Shown in pieces: positions 1 to 8,316 of a stretch of DNA of 64,000 bases. The notes under the pieces are model-generated. The model saw only the letters and a list, made by a program, of their open reading frames with translations, was not told the DNA's origin and made no database searches. Origin of the DNA: Candidatus Aenigmatarchaeota archaeon. Lineage in GTDB: Archaea > Aenigmatarchaeota > Aenigmatarchaeia > QMZP01 > QMZT01. The stretch covers positions 62,001 to 126,000 of the forward strand of contig JAPLVC010000001.1 of assembly GCA_026397315.1 (NCBI GenBank), read 5' to 3'. Every line of letters starts with the position of its first letter. Position 1 is the first letter of the stretch. Made by a program: the position numbers and the translations under genes.

Positions 1-1115
1 CACGACACCATCTCGCGGAAAGCGCCCTGCGCGGGCATCCACGCCTCGAGGTCGTATTTTATCGCTGCGTTGTCGTTCATCTCGCCAGAGCAGACGGATA
101 TCACCCTGTAAGGGATGCCCAGCTTCTGGTAAATCGCTTCGGCATTGCCTATGAGCTTCTCGAACCATTTCTCCGATTCGCATGGCTTGCAGAAGACGAA
201 CTGCTCGACCTTGTCGAACTGATGGACGCGGAATATGCCTTTCGTGTCCTTGCCGTGCGACCCTGCCTCGCGCCTGAAGTTCGTGGAGAAACCGGCGTAT
301 GTTTTAGGCAGGTCTTTCTCCTGGAATATTTCTCCCATGTGATACGCGGCCAGCGTCTGTTCGGCGGTTGCTATCAGGTAAAGGTCCTCGCCTTCGATCT
401 TGTAGAGCTGGCTCTCGAAGTCCGCCAGCTCGGCCGCGGCGGAAATCGCCGCCTTCTGCAGCATGAAAGGGGTCCACATCGGAGTGAATCCTTGTTCTAT
501 AAGGAAGTCAAAAGCGAATCTTATGAGAGCGAGGTTGAGAATGACCAGCTCGTTTTTCAGGTAGTAAAACCTCGCTCCAGCGAGCTTCGCCGCCTTGTCC
601 GTGTCGGCCAGGTCGAGGCTCTGCAGAAGTTCCGTATGGCCTTTCGGCTCGAAATGCATCGGCTCGAATTCCAGCTTGCCGCGCGTGTCGCGCTTGAAGC
701 TTTCCATGTCCTTGAGAAGCACGAGAGGCTTGCCCCACGCGCGTATGAACTTGTTCTCCTGGTCGCCATTGCCAACATTGACGTCCTTGTGCAGGATGTT
801 GCCTATCTTATACCTGTAAATGTCGCGCTCGGCGAGAAGCGCTTCGGCCTTCTTGTCGCTGTGTTCTATCTCCTCGTTTATCTTCCTCATCTCGTGGATT
901 TTTTCATCCGCTTTCTTGCCCGCCTTCTTCATCTCGGCAATCTCGCGGGAAACAGTGTTCCTCTTGCATTTCAGCGCCTCGACGTGCTTCAGTACGTCAC
1001 GCCATTCCTTGTCAAGCTCCACGACCTTCTCGACGACGGCCGGGTTCTTGTACCTTTTCTTTTCCGAGTCTATGACTGCCTCCGGATTTGTCCTGAAAAT
1101 CTGTATGTCAAGCAT
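1..1115 (-). CDS. serS: Seryl-tRNA synthetase (3' end beyond the window)
   Basis: Cytoplasmic class II synthetase that charges tRNA-Ser. I translated the minus strand directly: it begins MLDIQIFRTNPEAV, continues through the long lysine/glutamate-rich antiparallel coiled-coil arm that binds the long variable arm of tRNA-Ser, and reaches class II motif 2 (FRREAGSHGKDTKG followed by FRVHQF). The C-terminal part with motif 3 lies beyond position 1, so this is a partial gene. The ORF track lists only shadows here because no stop codon falls inside the window. The ATG at 1115 is 8 bases from the end of apt, so the two probably form one minus-strand transcript, apt first. Confidence 0.93.
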   Translation of the reverse strand, partial: MLDIQIFRTNPEAVIDSEKKRYKNPAVVEKVVELDKEWRDVLKHVEALKCKRNTVSREIAEMKKAGKKADEKIHEMRKINEEIEHSDKKAEALLAERDIYRYKIGNILHKDVNVGNGDQENKFIRAWGKPLVLLKDMESFKRDTRGKLEFEPMHFEPKGHTELLQSLDLADTDKAAKLAGARFYYLKNELVILNLALIRFAFDFLIEQGFTPMWTPFMLQKAAISAAAELADFESQLYKIEGEDLYLIATAEQTLAAYHMGEIFQEKDLPKTYAGFSTNFRREAGSHGKDTKGIFRVHQFDKVEQFVFCKPCESEKWFEKLIGNAEAIYQKLGIPYRVISVCSGEMNDNAAIKYDLEAWMPAQGAFREMVS

Positions 1116-1123
1116 GTTAGCAC

Positions 1124-1660
1124 CTACTCTTCGGCGTCGTAATTGACTACGCTGAAAACATCATAACCCTTAAGCTTCTCCCGCCCCTTGAGGAAGCTCA
1201 GCTCTATCAGTATCGATATGCCTACAACGTTGCCACCGAGCCTTTCGACGAGTTTCGTCGCCGCTTCCAGCGTCCCTCCGGTCGCCAGCAAATCGTCGAC
1301 TATGAGAACCGTTTCGCCTTTCTTTATCGCGTCCTCGTGTATTTCGAACGCGTCTTTCGAATATTCCGTATCGAACTCCTCGCGCAGCTTTTTCCACGGC
1401 AGTTTGCCCGGCTTGCGCAAAGGCACGAAGCCCGCGCCAAGCTCGTAAGCTATCGCTGAACCCAGGATGAAGCCGCGGCTCTCGGCGGAAACGACTTTAT
1501 CTATGCGTCTGCCATCGAAATGCGACATCATCTGCTTCACGGAACTGCGGAAAGCATTCGCGTCCTGCAGGAGCGTGGTGATGTCCTTGAACATTATGCC
1601 TTTCTTCGGAAAATCAGGCACGGTGCGTATCTTTGACCTCAAATCAACCTTGTTCTCCAT
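1124..1660 (-). CDS. apt: Adenine phosphoribosyltransferase
   Basis: Converts adenine and PRPP to AMP and pyrophosphate in purine salvage. The 178-residue protein has the usual family length, with the N-terminal VPDFPKKGIMFKDIT block, a VVSAESRGFILG segment and the PRPP loop VLIVDDLLATGGT (residues 118-130) with its paired aspartates. The layout is the classical bacterial/eukaryotic Apt rather than the divergent archaeal purine PRTases. It is the last core gene before the AT-rich island, and its upstream region (1661-1690) contains the left copy of the candidate island repeat. The ATG at 1660 starts the family-conserved N-terminus. Confidence 0.93.
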   Translation of the reverse strand: MENKVDLRSKIRTVPDFPKKGIMFKDITTLLQDANAFRSSVKQMMSHFDGRRIDKVVSAESRGFILGSAIAYELGAGFVPLRKPGKLPWKKLREEFDTEYSKDAFEIHEDAIKKGETVLIVDDLLATGGTLEAATKLVERLGGNVVGISILIELSFLKGREKLKGYDVFSVVNYDAEE

Positions 1661-1769
1661 GTTATCAATATTGTTTCAGCGGTTTTAAATAAAATATAGC
1701 GTCCTTGGGTTAAACTTTTTTTAGACCTATTTACTTACAACGCTACCTTATAGAAACGAGAGTGGTGGT

Positions 1770-3014
1770 ATGAAAGAGGGAGACGAAATTTGGGCTAGAA
1801 TGGAAAAAATAAAAAATATGGACGTAAACGCAGAAAACATAAAGACTGTGGTTGAGTTCGACAAGTTGAATGAAATAAACGGACTAACGCCGGGAACAAG
1901 AGTCGGTCACCTAACAATGCTGAGGCATCTTCTGACATATTGTGGCGGCAAACCATTTACCGAGTTGACTGGCTCAGACATAAGGGAGTTCATGGGATTG
2001 CTGAAAGAGAGTAAGGTTGAAACGCAGGTTGATATGAGATTTAACCGTAATGTAGCAAAAAGGGGTGGAAAATTAGAGCAGGGCACCATGAACACATACA
2101 CGCAAAAGGTCAAAAGATTTTTCCGCTACCTCCACAATACCGGAAGAGACACCCCAAAAGTCATACGAGACGCAGACCTCAAGCAGAAACAGGTGGCATT
2201 CAAGCTAACCAGTGCAGACCTGCCCACCGAACAGGAAATACTGAATATGATAAATGCGACCGAAAGTCCACTCTATAAGGCGCTTTTGGCGGTCATGTAT
2301 GACACTGGTATGCGAATAGGGGACATACTTGACCTTAAGTTTAAAGACCTAATGGTGACCGAAAACGAGGTAAGGCTTCGATTTTACATAAGAAAGACGA
2401 AACAACACCTGCTTTACAGTCTTGGCAGTTCGGTAGGCTTTCTTATGAACTGGCACAACCTGCACCCCACCAAAGACCCAGAAAGCCCTCTTTTCTGCAC
2501 AACAGCGACAAACTGCCGTGGTAAGAGGATGTCGCACACAAACGCATACAACATGGTCAAAATGCTCGCAGAAAAGGCTAATATACACAAGAAAGTGTCC
2601 TGCCATACCTTCCGGCATTGTGCGACTGCGAGAGATAAGCCGCATTATAGCGATGAAGAGCTTCGCGTACTTCGTGGATGGACGAGGAATAGCACTATGC
2701 CTTTGAGATATGCGCCAGTCTCAAATGATGCCGTATTTCGAAAGAAACAGATTTTAGAGGGCAAGATTAAGGATGAATTGCAACCAAAAATCATAGAAGC
2801 CCGTAGCTGTCCGAGGTGCAAGAACACTGTCACGCCTGATTCCGCTTACTGTTGCGTGTGTGGTCAACTGCTATCGAAAAAGGTTATCGGTCTCAAGGAC
2901 ATGCTCGAAAACCCTCTCATTTATGAGACCATGAAATCCGAAATCGAAAGGCGGGAAGATTTGAGGCAAAAATACCAGCAACAACTCAATGAGCGGGTCA
3001 TGGCTTTTTCATGA
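1770..3014 (+). CDS. Tyrosine recombinase/integrase with C-terminal zinc ribbon
   Basis: Site-specific DNA recombinase, probably the island's own integrase. Residues 1-130 look like a SAM-like core-binding domain. The catalytic domain shows Arg182 in YDTGMRIGDIL, a lysine in IRKTKQH, the box HTFRH (His279 and Arg282), Trp304 and the nucleophile candidate Tyr314 in MPLRYAP. After it come a zinc ribbon (Cys347, Cys350, Cys361 or 362, Cys364) and a charged C-terminal helix, a tail known from archaeal integrases. All core residues are present, so it looks intact. A GGTGGT ribosome site sits directly before the ATG. Its 3' end overlaps the convergent gene that ends at 2998 by 17 bases. Confidence 0.9.
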   Translation: MKEGDEIWARMEKIKNMDVNAENIKTVVEFDKLNEINGLTPGTRVGHLTMLRHLLTYCGGKPFTELTGSDIREFMGLLKESKVETQVDMRFNRNVAKRGGKLEQGTMNTYTQKVKRFFRYLHNTGRDTPKVIRDADLKQKQVAFKLTSADLPTEQEILNMINATESPLYKALLAVMYDTGMRIGDILDLKFKDLMVTENEVRLRFYIRKTKQHLLYSLGSSVGFLMNWHNLHPTKDPESPLFCTTATNCRGKRMSHTNAYNMVKMLAEKANIHKKVSCHTFRHCATARDKPHYSDEELRVLRGWTRNSTMPLRYAPVSNDAVFRKKQILEGKIKDELQPKIIEARSCPRCKNTVTPDSAYCCVCGQLLSKKVIGLKDMLENPLIYETMKSEIERREDLRQKYQQQLNERVMAFS

Positions 3015-4050
3015 CCTCACTTCTTTTTTCTCTTTCAAACTTTGTCATCGTAACCTCAATCTTTCTATCTTCCTTTTTCAACTCATCGAAAAGTTTTTCC
3101 ATTTCTTTCATTTTAGAGTGAAAGTTAACAATGTCTTCTTTCTCATTCAACAACCCATTACACTCTTCAAAAAGCTTCAGACCTCTTTTGCCTATATCTT
3201 CAATATTGGAAAAATATTTTCCCTGCAGGTCAATTATTTTTTGAAAATATTCCTTTTTTTGTTCAAACAACATTTTTTCCATTATATTAATGAATTCCAA
3301 TGTTCTGTATCTCTCATTGATTTTTTTCTGTTTTTCGTTAATTTTATCAATTATTAATCTCCGTATCCTTTCTGGTACATCATATTCGCTTAACCTTTCT
3401 ATTTCTTCCCTCGTTCTATTACCAACAACGATGAGTTTGCCAAAATTTTCAGGTTCTGGGAACAAAACAGATAGCAATGCAAGTCTTATATCCTCTTGCT
3501 CATTTGTTGTGATATTTCTTTTAACGTAACTTTCTACTTCTCCCCGAACATTATTATAACCCATTGTCTTGAGGATTGTTTGTATTTTTAGTGGGTCAGG
3601 TTCTATCCCTAAAATCTGAGAGAATATGTTACAAAATCCAAAATTTTCTTCTTGATCTAAATTCATCACTTTAAAACCTCTACAATACAAACCATTGACT
3701 TTAGCATATTCAAGATAACATTCTATTATGAAATTGACATCCGCTTGATATTTTTCGGGAATTTCAACTGCTCCCCCTCGTGTTAATTTTTTCTTCACAA
3801 GATTTTTTAACATTAGTCTTTTCAAATAGCCGCTTGCATCTTTAGCATCTGTCTTTTTTAAGAGTTTTTTAAAATCATCACATCTTACGACTCTTTTTTC
3901 CAATATATAGAGAAGAATTGCATTTGTTTTTGTATATTTCTTCAACTCATCAATTATTTTTGTTGAATAGTTTTTAGAGTGCATTTTTGTAATATGTATC
4001 TTTCTATTCCTCTCGCTTTCAAACTCATCTCCGCATTCTTCGCATCTCAT
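2998..4050 (-). CDS. C2H2 zinc-finger protein with winged-helix-like and coiled-coil regions
   Basis: Not a family I recognise as a whole. The N-terminus is a classical C2H2 finger (CEECGDEF, then HITKMH after 12 residues). A stretch resembling a winged helix follows (KKTDAKDASGYLKRLMLKN and a basic wing). The C-terminal third is heptad-rich and likely coiled coil. Small archaeal C2H2 proteins are common on archaeal viruses and plasmids, which fits the integrase next door, with which it overlaps tail-to-tail. I chose the ATG at 4050 because a GGA ribosome site lies 9 bases upstream; the track's start at 4059 would abut that site. A DNA-binding regulator of the element is an inference. Confidence 0.75.
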   Translation of the reverse strand: MRCEECGDEFESERNRKIHITKMHSKNYSTKIIDELKKYTKTNAILLYILEKRVVRCDDFKKLLKKTDAKDASGYLKRLMLKNLVKKKLTRGGAVEIPEKYQADVNFIIECYLEYAKVNGLYCRGFKVMNLDQEENFGFCNIFSQILGIEPDPLKIQTILKTMGYNNVRGEVESYVKRNITTNEQEDIRLALLSVLFPEPENFGKLIVVGNRTREEIERLSEYDVPERIRRLIIDKINEKQKKINERYRTLEFINIMEKMLFEQKKEYFQKIIDLQGKYFSNIEDIGKRGLKLFEECNGLLNEKEDIVNFHSKMKEMEKLFDELKKEDRKIEVTMTKFEREKRSEVMKKP

Positions 4051-4084
4051 AAAAAACATTCCTTTTTTTCATGTTTTACTTTAC

Positions 4085-4124
4085 GCAATATATACCTTTA
4101 AAAAAACGTTTTTTTTGGGTGGCG
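4085..4124 (+). promoter_or_regulatory. Promoter of the small-regulator operon
   Basis: A strong TATA-like element GCAATATATA (4085-4094) lies about 35 bases before the GTG start at 4129. A GGGTGGCG ribosome site is at 4118-4124. The gene on the other strand starts at 4050, so this is a divergent control region. Related AGGTAT and ATATTGC elements recur before the genes at 16817 and 20904. Confidence 0.5.
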
Positions 4125-4128
4125 TAAC

Positions 4129-4281
4129 GTGGACAAACAAAAACTTATCAAGCGACTTCGACAAAGTGCAGACCCGGATGACGCTTTACTATCAAAATTA
4201 TTAGAGGATAACGTACTCGAAATGCCTAAAGTCGAAGAAAAGAAAGTGGCGGAGGGCAAGGAGGTTCGTCATGAATCCTGA
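4129..4281 (+). CDS. 50-residue charged protein, GTG start
   Basis: Too short for the ORF track. Starting from GTG at 4129 it encodes a highly charged helical protein (about KQKLIKRLRQSADPDDALLS, ending KVAEGKEVRHES). The stop at 4279-4281 overlaps the ATG of the next gene at 4271 by 11 bases, and a GGGTGG ribosome site plus TATA element lie upstream, so translation is credible. It is the first gene of a chain of five overlapping small genes. No function can be assigned. Confidence 0.6.
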   Translation: MDKQKLIKRLRQSADPDDALLSKLLEDNVLEMPKVEEKKVAEGKEVRHES

Positions 4282-4561
4282 CCTCGCCCCTAAAAAGCAG
4301 TTAACGGTGGCTAATTTAATAGGTTTAGCCTTTCTGGACAAGATTTCAGACGGACAAATACACGGTGTCAAGGAAATTCGCTTAACGTCTAATTGTTTCT
4401 TTAGGGGATTCACGCTGTCAAAAAAACAGGTTAATCATGTCTTGCTTGGTCTCGAAAGAGGCGGCTACATCGAAATTAGACGGCGTGGGTTCGGCATAGA
4501 TGGGATAAAAATCACCGATTATGGTCTCGCATTTATTAAAGAAAGTGGAGGTTGTTTATGA
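4271..4561 (+). CDS. Small winged-helix protein
   Basis: A 96-residue protein reading as a single winged-helix DNA-binding domain. Helices around NLIGLAFLDKI and KKQVNHVLLGLERGGYIEI form the likely recognition unit, followed by a basic wing (RRRGFGIDGIKITDYG). It sits between two overlapping small genes (11-base overlap upstream, ATGA overlap downstream), so the chain is probably translationally coupled. A repressor or replication regulator of the element is plausible but not shown. Confidence 0.72.
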   Translation: MNPDLAPKKQLTVANLIGLAFLDKISDGQIHGVKEIRLTSNCFFRGFTLSKKQVNHVLLGLERGGYIEIRRRGFGIDGIKITDYGLAFIKESGGCL

Positions 4562-5040
4562 CTGAAAATAATAAGGTACTGGAAAAGCTCGATACTCTGA
4601 TTGAAGGGCAAAATCGAATAGTGGAGATGCTCCACAAAAAGGGGTATAGTTCCGAACTTGATATCAAAAAACTTATCGAAATGGTGAAGATGAGAAAAAC
4701 AATTAACAGGGAAACTGTTTGTAGAGAGTTTCAGATTTCTTCGCCAACTGCATTAAAACTCATGAAAAGAATCGATAAGGTCGAAGGAATTAGGTACGGT
4801 ATTGGCATCGGTCGTGTTCAATCTTTTCTGATGTGTGTTGAGCCAAATTCCGTCACCGATAAGGCGTTCGACATCGTTAATGATGTGCCCAAAAAAAGTT
4901 CCATGACCATTGACGAAGCAATGAAAAAATTCAAAATTAATGGCGATGATGAATTTTGGGCAGTGATTCGAAAAATACGTGACTTATTTTCCAATGTAAT
5001 TTTCACGCAAAACGGGAAGCTTGTGAGGTCAGGATTATGA
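4558..5040 (+). CDS. Putative HTH protein with N-terminal coiled coil
   Basis: The first 25 residues (VLEKLDTLIEGQNRIVEML) are a short coiled coil likely used for oligomerisation. Residues 35-75 contain a helix-turn-helix-like element (TVCREFQISSPTALKLMKRID). The C-terminal third is a second helical domain without a family match I can name. The real start is the ATG at 4558, overlapping the upstream TGA as ATGA; the track's TTG at 4552 is unnecessary. It probably acts with its coupled neighbours in control of the island. Confidence 0.72.
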   Translation: MTENNKVLEKLDTLIEGQNRIVEMLHKKGYSSELDIKKLIEMVKMRKTINRETVCREFQISSPTALKLMKRIDKVEGIRYGIGIGRVQSFLMCVEPNSVTDKAFDIVNDVPKKSSMTIDEAMKKFKINGDDEFWAVIRKIRDLFSNVIFTQNGKLVRSGL

Positions 5041-5252
5041 CGTCATTAATTGATATAATAAGCGTTAAGGTATTAGGCGGTGGTTTAAATGGGAAAGTAC
5101 CTATAGTTCGTTTAGCGCTTACCTTAACGAATATTGTAATTATTATAAGAAACATAAAAGTAAGTACTATAGAAAAAAACTTCCTTCTTCTTCAAAATAC
5201 CATTACTACTACGTTAACGCCTCTTGTAGCCATTATGAGGGTGTTTGAATGA
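5037..5252 (+). CDS. 71-residue ORF of doubtful frame within the small-gene chain
   Basis: The ATG overlaps the previous stop (ATGA at 5037), and the TGA overlaps the next ATG at 5249, which argues for translation. The protein itself is odd: rich in isoleucine, threonine and leucine, with no recognisable domain. In the +2 frame the same DNA reads a Lys/Tyr-rich stretch open to the same junction but without a standard start codon. Either this ORF is real, or the +2 frame is a broken relative of the Lys/Tyr repeat gene at 16949. Confidence 0.4.
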   Translation: MTSLIDIISVKVLGGGLNGKVPIVRLALTLTNIVIIIRNIKVSTIEKNFLLLQNTITTTLTPLVAIMRVFE

Positions 5253-5524
5253 AACGAGGAAGAAAGACAAACGAAGAAGCGAGAAAATGCATAAAAGAGC
5301 TCTTAAATAATTCTCTAAAAGGAGTGGTCACACGCGAAGACCTGTGGCGAAAGTTTAAACATGATTACGGCAATGTATGCTCAAAAAGCCTATTCTTCTC
5401 GATTTTAGATGACTTTGAAAGAAAGGGCTGGATTAAGCGAGAAGTTATTTACAAGTTCTCAAAAATAGCGGCGTACAAAGTGCTTAAAATTATCGTAGAC
5501 GCGGTCATAGCAAATGTAAAGTAA
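5249..5524 (+). CDS. Small winged-helix protein
   Basis: A 91-residue basic protein with the sequence style of a winged-helix domain: an N-terminal helix (EEARKCIKELLNN), a central pair (TREDLWRKFKHDYGN and SLFFSILDDFERKGWI) and a basic wing. It is the last gene of the overlapping chain that starts at 4129, and the ATGA overlap at 5249 supports the start. DNA binding is inferred from the fold pattern; no target site is visible. Confidence 0.68.
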   Translation: MKRGRKTNEEARKCIKELLNNSLKGVVTREDLWRKFKHDYGNVCSKSLFFSILDDFERKGWIKREVIYKFSKIAAYKVLKIIVDAVIANVK

Positions 5525-5602
5525 GTAGGAAATAAAACTGAGACTGTCCTATTAGAAAAACATTTTCGATATGCGTTTATAGCCTAAATACAACATTATG
5601 AC

Positions 5603-6280
5603 ATGATTGAAATAGACACTGCGATTTTACAATTACTCTTTACAGCAGTTGGTGGTTTCATAGGATTTTGTGGAGCCTATTTCATATTCAGACGTCAGGA
5701 AAAAGTCAAAATACAGCTAATGCACTTCGAGAGAATAAAGTTAGAAGTCTTGGAGCCTTGGTTGGATTTCTTGTTACAGGAGGATGTAATGGAGAATTGG
5801 GAAGATGGACAATGGACGGAAGCAATGAATGAGTATGAATCCATGAACAAACAACTATTAAATGACGTTCTGATAAATCATTTTCCTAAACTAAAAATTC
5901 TTAAGAGGTCTTTTGAGAAGGAAAAAAGAATAATGAAAGTGAAGATAAAACAATTGGAGGAAATTTATAAAGGTCGATTTCCAGAACTTGAAACAGTTGT
6001 CGGTAAATCTATAATGAATTTTTTCATAAATGAATCGGATTTGTATAAATTGCATTTGGAAACTACAAATTTGTCTTTCGGTGTAAAGGTTATTGCTCAT
6101 GGAGAAGAAAGGCTATTGAGCAAACTCAAGACTGAGTTAGAAAAAGATTACGGTGGTAAATTAGGAAAGGAAACAAGAAAGATTAACCATAACATAATCA
6201 AAAAATCGAGTTTGATACATACCGAAATAGAGAAGGCTTTGGCAATAGAAAAACTGCCGGGAAAATGTAATCTTATCTGA
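5603..6280 (+). CDS. Membrane-anchored hypothetical protein
   Basis: A hydrophobic segment at residues 6-28 (LLFTAVGGFIGFCGAYFIF) is followed by a basic stretch and about 190 residues of charged, mostly helical sequence. That pattern suggests one N-terminal membrane helix with a cytoplasmic body. A TATA-like GTTTATAG at about 5576-5583 lies close enough to the ATG for a nearly leaderless transcript. I do not recognise the family. It is an island gene in its own transcription unit between the regulator chain and the transglutaminase-like gene. Confidence 0.7.
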   Translation: MIEIDTAILQLLFTAVGGFIGFCGAYFIFRRQEKVKIQLMHFERIKLEVLEPWLDFLLQEDVMENWEDGQWTEAMNEYESMNKQLLNDVLINHFPKLKILKRSFEKEKRIMKVKIKQLEEIYKGRFPELETVVGKSIMNFFINESDLYKLHLETTNLSFGVKVIAHGEERLLSKLKTELEKDYGGKLGKETRKINHNIIKKSSLIHTEIEKALAIEKLPGKCNLI

Positions 6281-6327
6281 AATTCAAGTCAAATGAAATT
6301 TTTAACTCTCTTCGACAACCTTCCATT

Positions 6328-7362
6328 ATGAAGAGAAAACGGCTTCCCACATTAGTAGCAATGATTTTAACAATCCTGTTTATTTTCGTATTAAACCCGA
6401 GTGTTACATGGATAGCTTATGTGAACTATCCGTTATGCGATATGCGTTTGCATGATTTAGCATCAGAAATAACCAAAAACTCTACGAATGATACACAAGT
6501 TGTTTATGATATAGCATGGTGGGTTTCTAACAACGTAAACTGGAGCGCACAATTCTACTGTCAAAGGTTTCTGTCGGATTGCGAAACTGTATACAAACAG
6601 TGCGGTTCTTGCGGCGGCAAGGCAGACCTCGTAAGAAGCCTCCTCTACACGCTAGGATTTAACGAGGCGACGAAGGGCGGAACCCAAGGTGAAGACCATG
6701 AATGGAACGAAGTCTTTGTAGATGGCAGCTGGATTGCTCTAGATGCATCGGGGGACAGGTATGTTCTCTGGAACTTCTCGAAGAGGGAGCTGGAAGAGAT
6801 AAAGGGAGGAGGCAACGGCTCGTTAAGGCGGTATTCCATAATCAAGAAGTACTACCCTAACGGCACTGTGGTCGATGTCACGAACGAGTACACCGATACG
6901 GGTCATGTCGTTTTAATGGTCTTGGACGAGTATGGAAAGCCAATCGATTCCGCCACAGCGACTGCGAAGAGCCACTCGCTCATGGAAAGCGACCCAACCT
7001 TCACCGCCCCGAAGGACTCGGAACATTGCATTACGAACTCTAGCGGCATCTGCGAATTGAACTTAGGTGGTAACAACTACACATTCGCTGTCTCAAAATA
7101 TTTATTCGTCTACATGAACGAGACGGAGAGTCTTGTAAGCGAGAACTCCAACCTTGAAATAACCATAACATCAAAAATAGACCCAGAAAAGGCGGTTTTA
7201 CTGTTTGTCATAATTGCAGTAACGTCGGTTACAATTCTGTATATCTTTATCAGGTTTTATGTCCCCATGATGCGTAATTGTGTAGTTCGAAAAATTCAAA
7301 ATATATCTCATTCAAGAATTTTAATACAAGAAAGGAAAACAATTATGCTGTCTGAGAGCTGA
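6328..7362 (+). CDS. Membrane-anchored transglutaminase-like protein
   Basis: An N-terminal signal or anchor (residues 8-30) is followed by a transglutaminase-like papain-fold domain with its triad visible: Cys95 in QCGSCGGKAD, His124 in GEDHEWNEVF and Asp139 in WIALDAS. A beta-rich extracellular part then leads to a second hydrophobic helix near residues 285-310 and a short basic tail. The catalytic domain therefore faces the outside. Family members act as peptidases or cross-linking enzymes on surface proteins. A TATA-like ATTTTTAACT sits about 25 bases before the ATG. Its TGA shares a base with the next ATG at 7362. The substrate is unknown. Confidence 0.8.
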   Translation: MKRKRLPTLVAMILTILFIFVLNPSVTWIAYVNYPLCDMRLHDLASEITKNSTNDTQVVYDIAWWVSNNVNWSAQFYCQRFLSDCETVYKQCGSCGGKADLVRSLLYTLGFNEATKGGTQGEDHEWNEVFVDGSWIALDASGDRYVLWNFSKRELEEIKGGGNGSLRRYSIIKKYYPNGTVVDVTNEYTDTGHVVLMVLDEYGKPIDSATATAKSHSLMESDPTFTAPKDSEHCITNSSGICELNLGGNNYTFAVSKYLFVYMNETESLVSENSNLEITITSKIDPEKAVLLFVIIAVTSVTILYIFIRFYVPMMRNCVVRKIQNISHSRILIQERKTIMLSES

Positions 7363-7964
7363 TGATGATGTCAAAGAAATTCAACGCTGTGGAAATAAGT
7401 TCAGATTTTAGAAAACAAATCGATGGAGAGATATCTTGGATAGAAAAATCCTGTAACGACTATAAATATTTCAGACAATTTATTATAATCTCGTACATAG
7501 ATATTGATTTGTTTGTCGAAAAAACTCTAATAATTTTTTTTAACTGGTTACAAGAAAATGTTAGATATGCGAAAGCAGGGAGTAAAGAAGAATCGTTATT
7601 ATTTAAAGTGAGTAATTTTCATCTCGGAGGTCTTTTTCTGGATGCAATAAATGGAAAAAAACTGCACAGTAAGATGGAAATTTTGGAAAAATATTTAAGC
7701 AAAGAAAGTAAAACTGATTTCAAAAATTTCCGAAAAAATGTCAATATCATCAGGGATTTGAGAAACCAAGCTGCCCACGGACTTGTTACTGAAGATATGA
7801 TTAAATTCAAAGGGGAAAACGTAAGGATGAATATGGAAGTTTTCGAGGAGATAAAAAGCCTCGTTATAGGTACGATAAAATTACTTGAAGATATAGAAAT
7901 AGACCCGTATATGGACAATAAAAATTTTATGAAGAAACTTTTTCAGATTAAAACAAGTATGTAG
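7362..7964 (+). CDS. HEPN-like all-alpha protein
   Basis: About 200 mostly helical residues with the motif RNQAAH (Arg134 to His139), matching the R-X4-6-H signature of HEPN ribonuclease domains, preceded by a typical hydrophobic helix (SYIDIDLFVEKTLIIFF). HEPN proteins often cut RNA in toxin-antitoxin and abortive-defence systems. Here the start overlaps the stop of the transglutaminase-like gene, so the two are probably coupled. No nucleotidyltransferase partner (MNT) is adjacent. Three ATGs in a row (7362, 7365, 7368) leave the exact start open. The HEPN assignment rests on the motif and helical pattern only. Confidence 0.65.
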   Translation: MMMSKKFNAVEISSDFRKQIDGEISWIEKSCNDYKYFRQFIIISYIDIDLFVEKTLIIFFNWLQENVRYAKAGSKEESLLFKVSNFHLGGLFLDAINGKKLHSKMEILEKYLSKESKTDFKNFRKNVNIIRDLRNQAAHGLVTEDMIKFKGENVRMNMEVFEEIKSLVIGTIKLLEDIEIDPYMDNKNFMKKLFQIKTSM

Positions 7965-7990
7965 AAATCATTTTATGTTTCATATGATGA

Positions 7991-8290
7991 TTATTTCATA
8001 ACTTTGTACCCACACCTTTCCAGCAACTTCTTCGCGTTCTCTATCTCGTTGTTCTTCGGCTCAAAAATCTCTCTCAGAATTTCCAGCACGTGGTCGTTTC
8101 TAAATTCTTTATCGTTCTTGATGGACTCATAATAACTTTTTAATGCCCTGATTTCAGACTGTCTCGCCTCTTTCATTGCATTTTGAAAATCGGCATCATT
8201 TTTGAACTTCTCCCCCATTTCTTTTTCCATGTAGCGCAGTCCAAACATTCTCAATATGCTATCGAAAATCTCGGATTTTATTTGGTTCAT
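7991..8290 (-). CDS. Hypothetical helical protein downstream of the restriction genes
   Basis: A 99-residue charged helical protein (for example NAMKEARQSEIRALKSYYESI) with no motif I recognise. It is on the same strand as the restriction endonuclease and begins 26 bases after it, so it may be the third gene of the restriction-modification transcript. A regulatory or accessory role there is inference from position alone. Confidence 0.6.
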   Translation of the reverse strand: MNQIKSEIFDSILRMFGLRYMEKEMGEKFKNDADFQNAMKEARQSEIRALKSYYESIKNDKEFRNDHVLEILREIFEPKNNEIENAKKLLERCGYKVMK

Positions 8291-8316
8291 TTTTCTTTCT
8301 CATATCGCATAAATTT

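Noticed and set aside
222-1142. 306-residue plus-strand ORF
   Set aside because: Antisense shadow of serS, whose minus-strand translation is clearly a class II synthetase.
1661-1769. tRNA gene as integration target
   Set aside because: No tRNA-like fold at either island edge.
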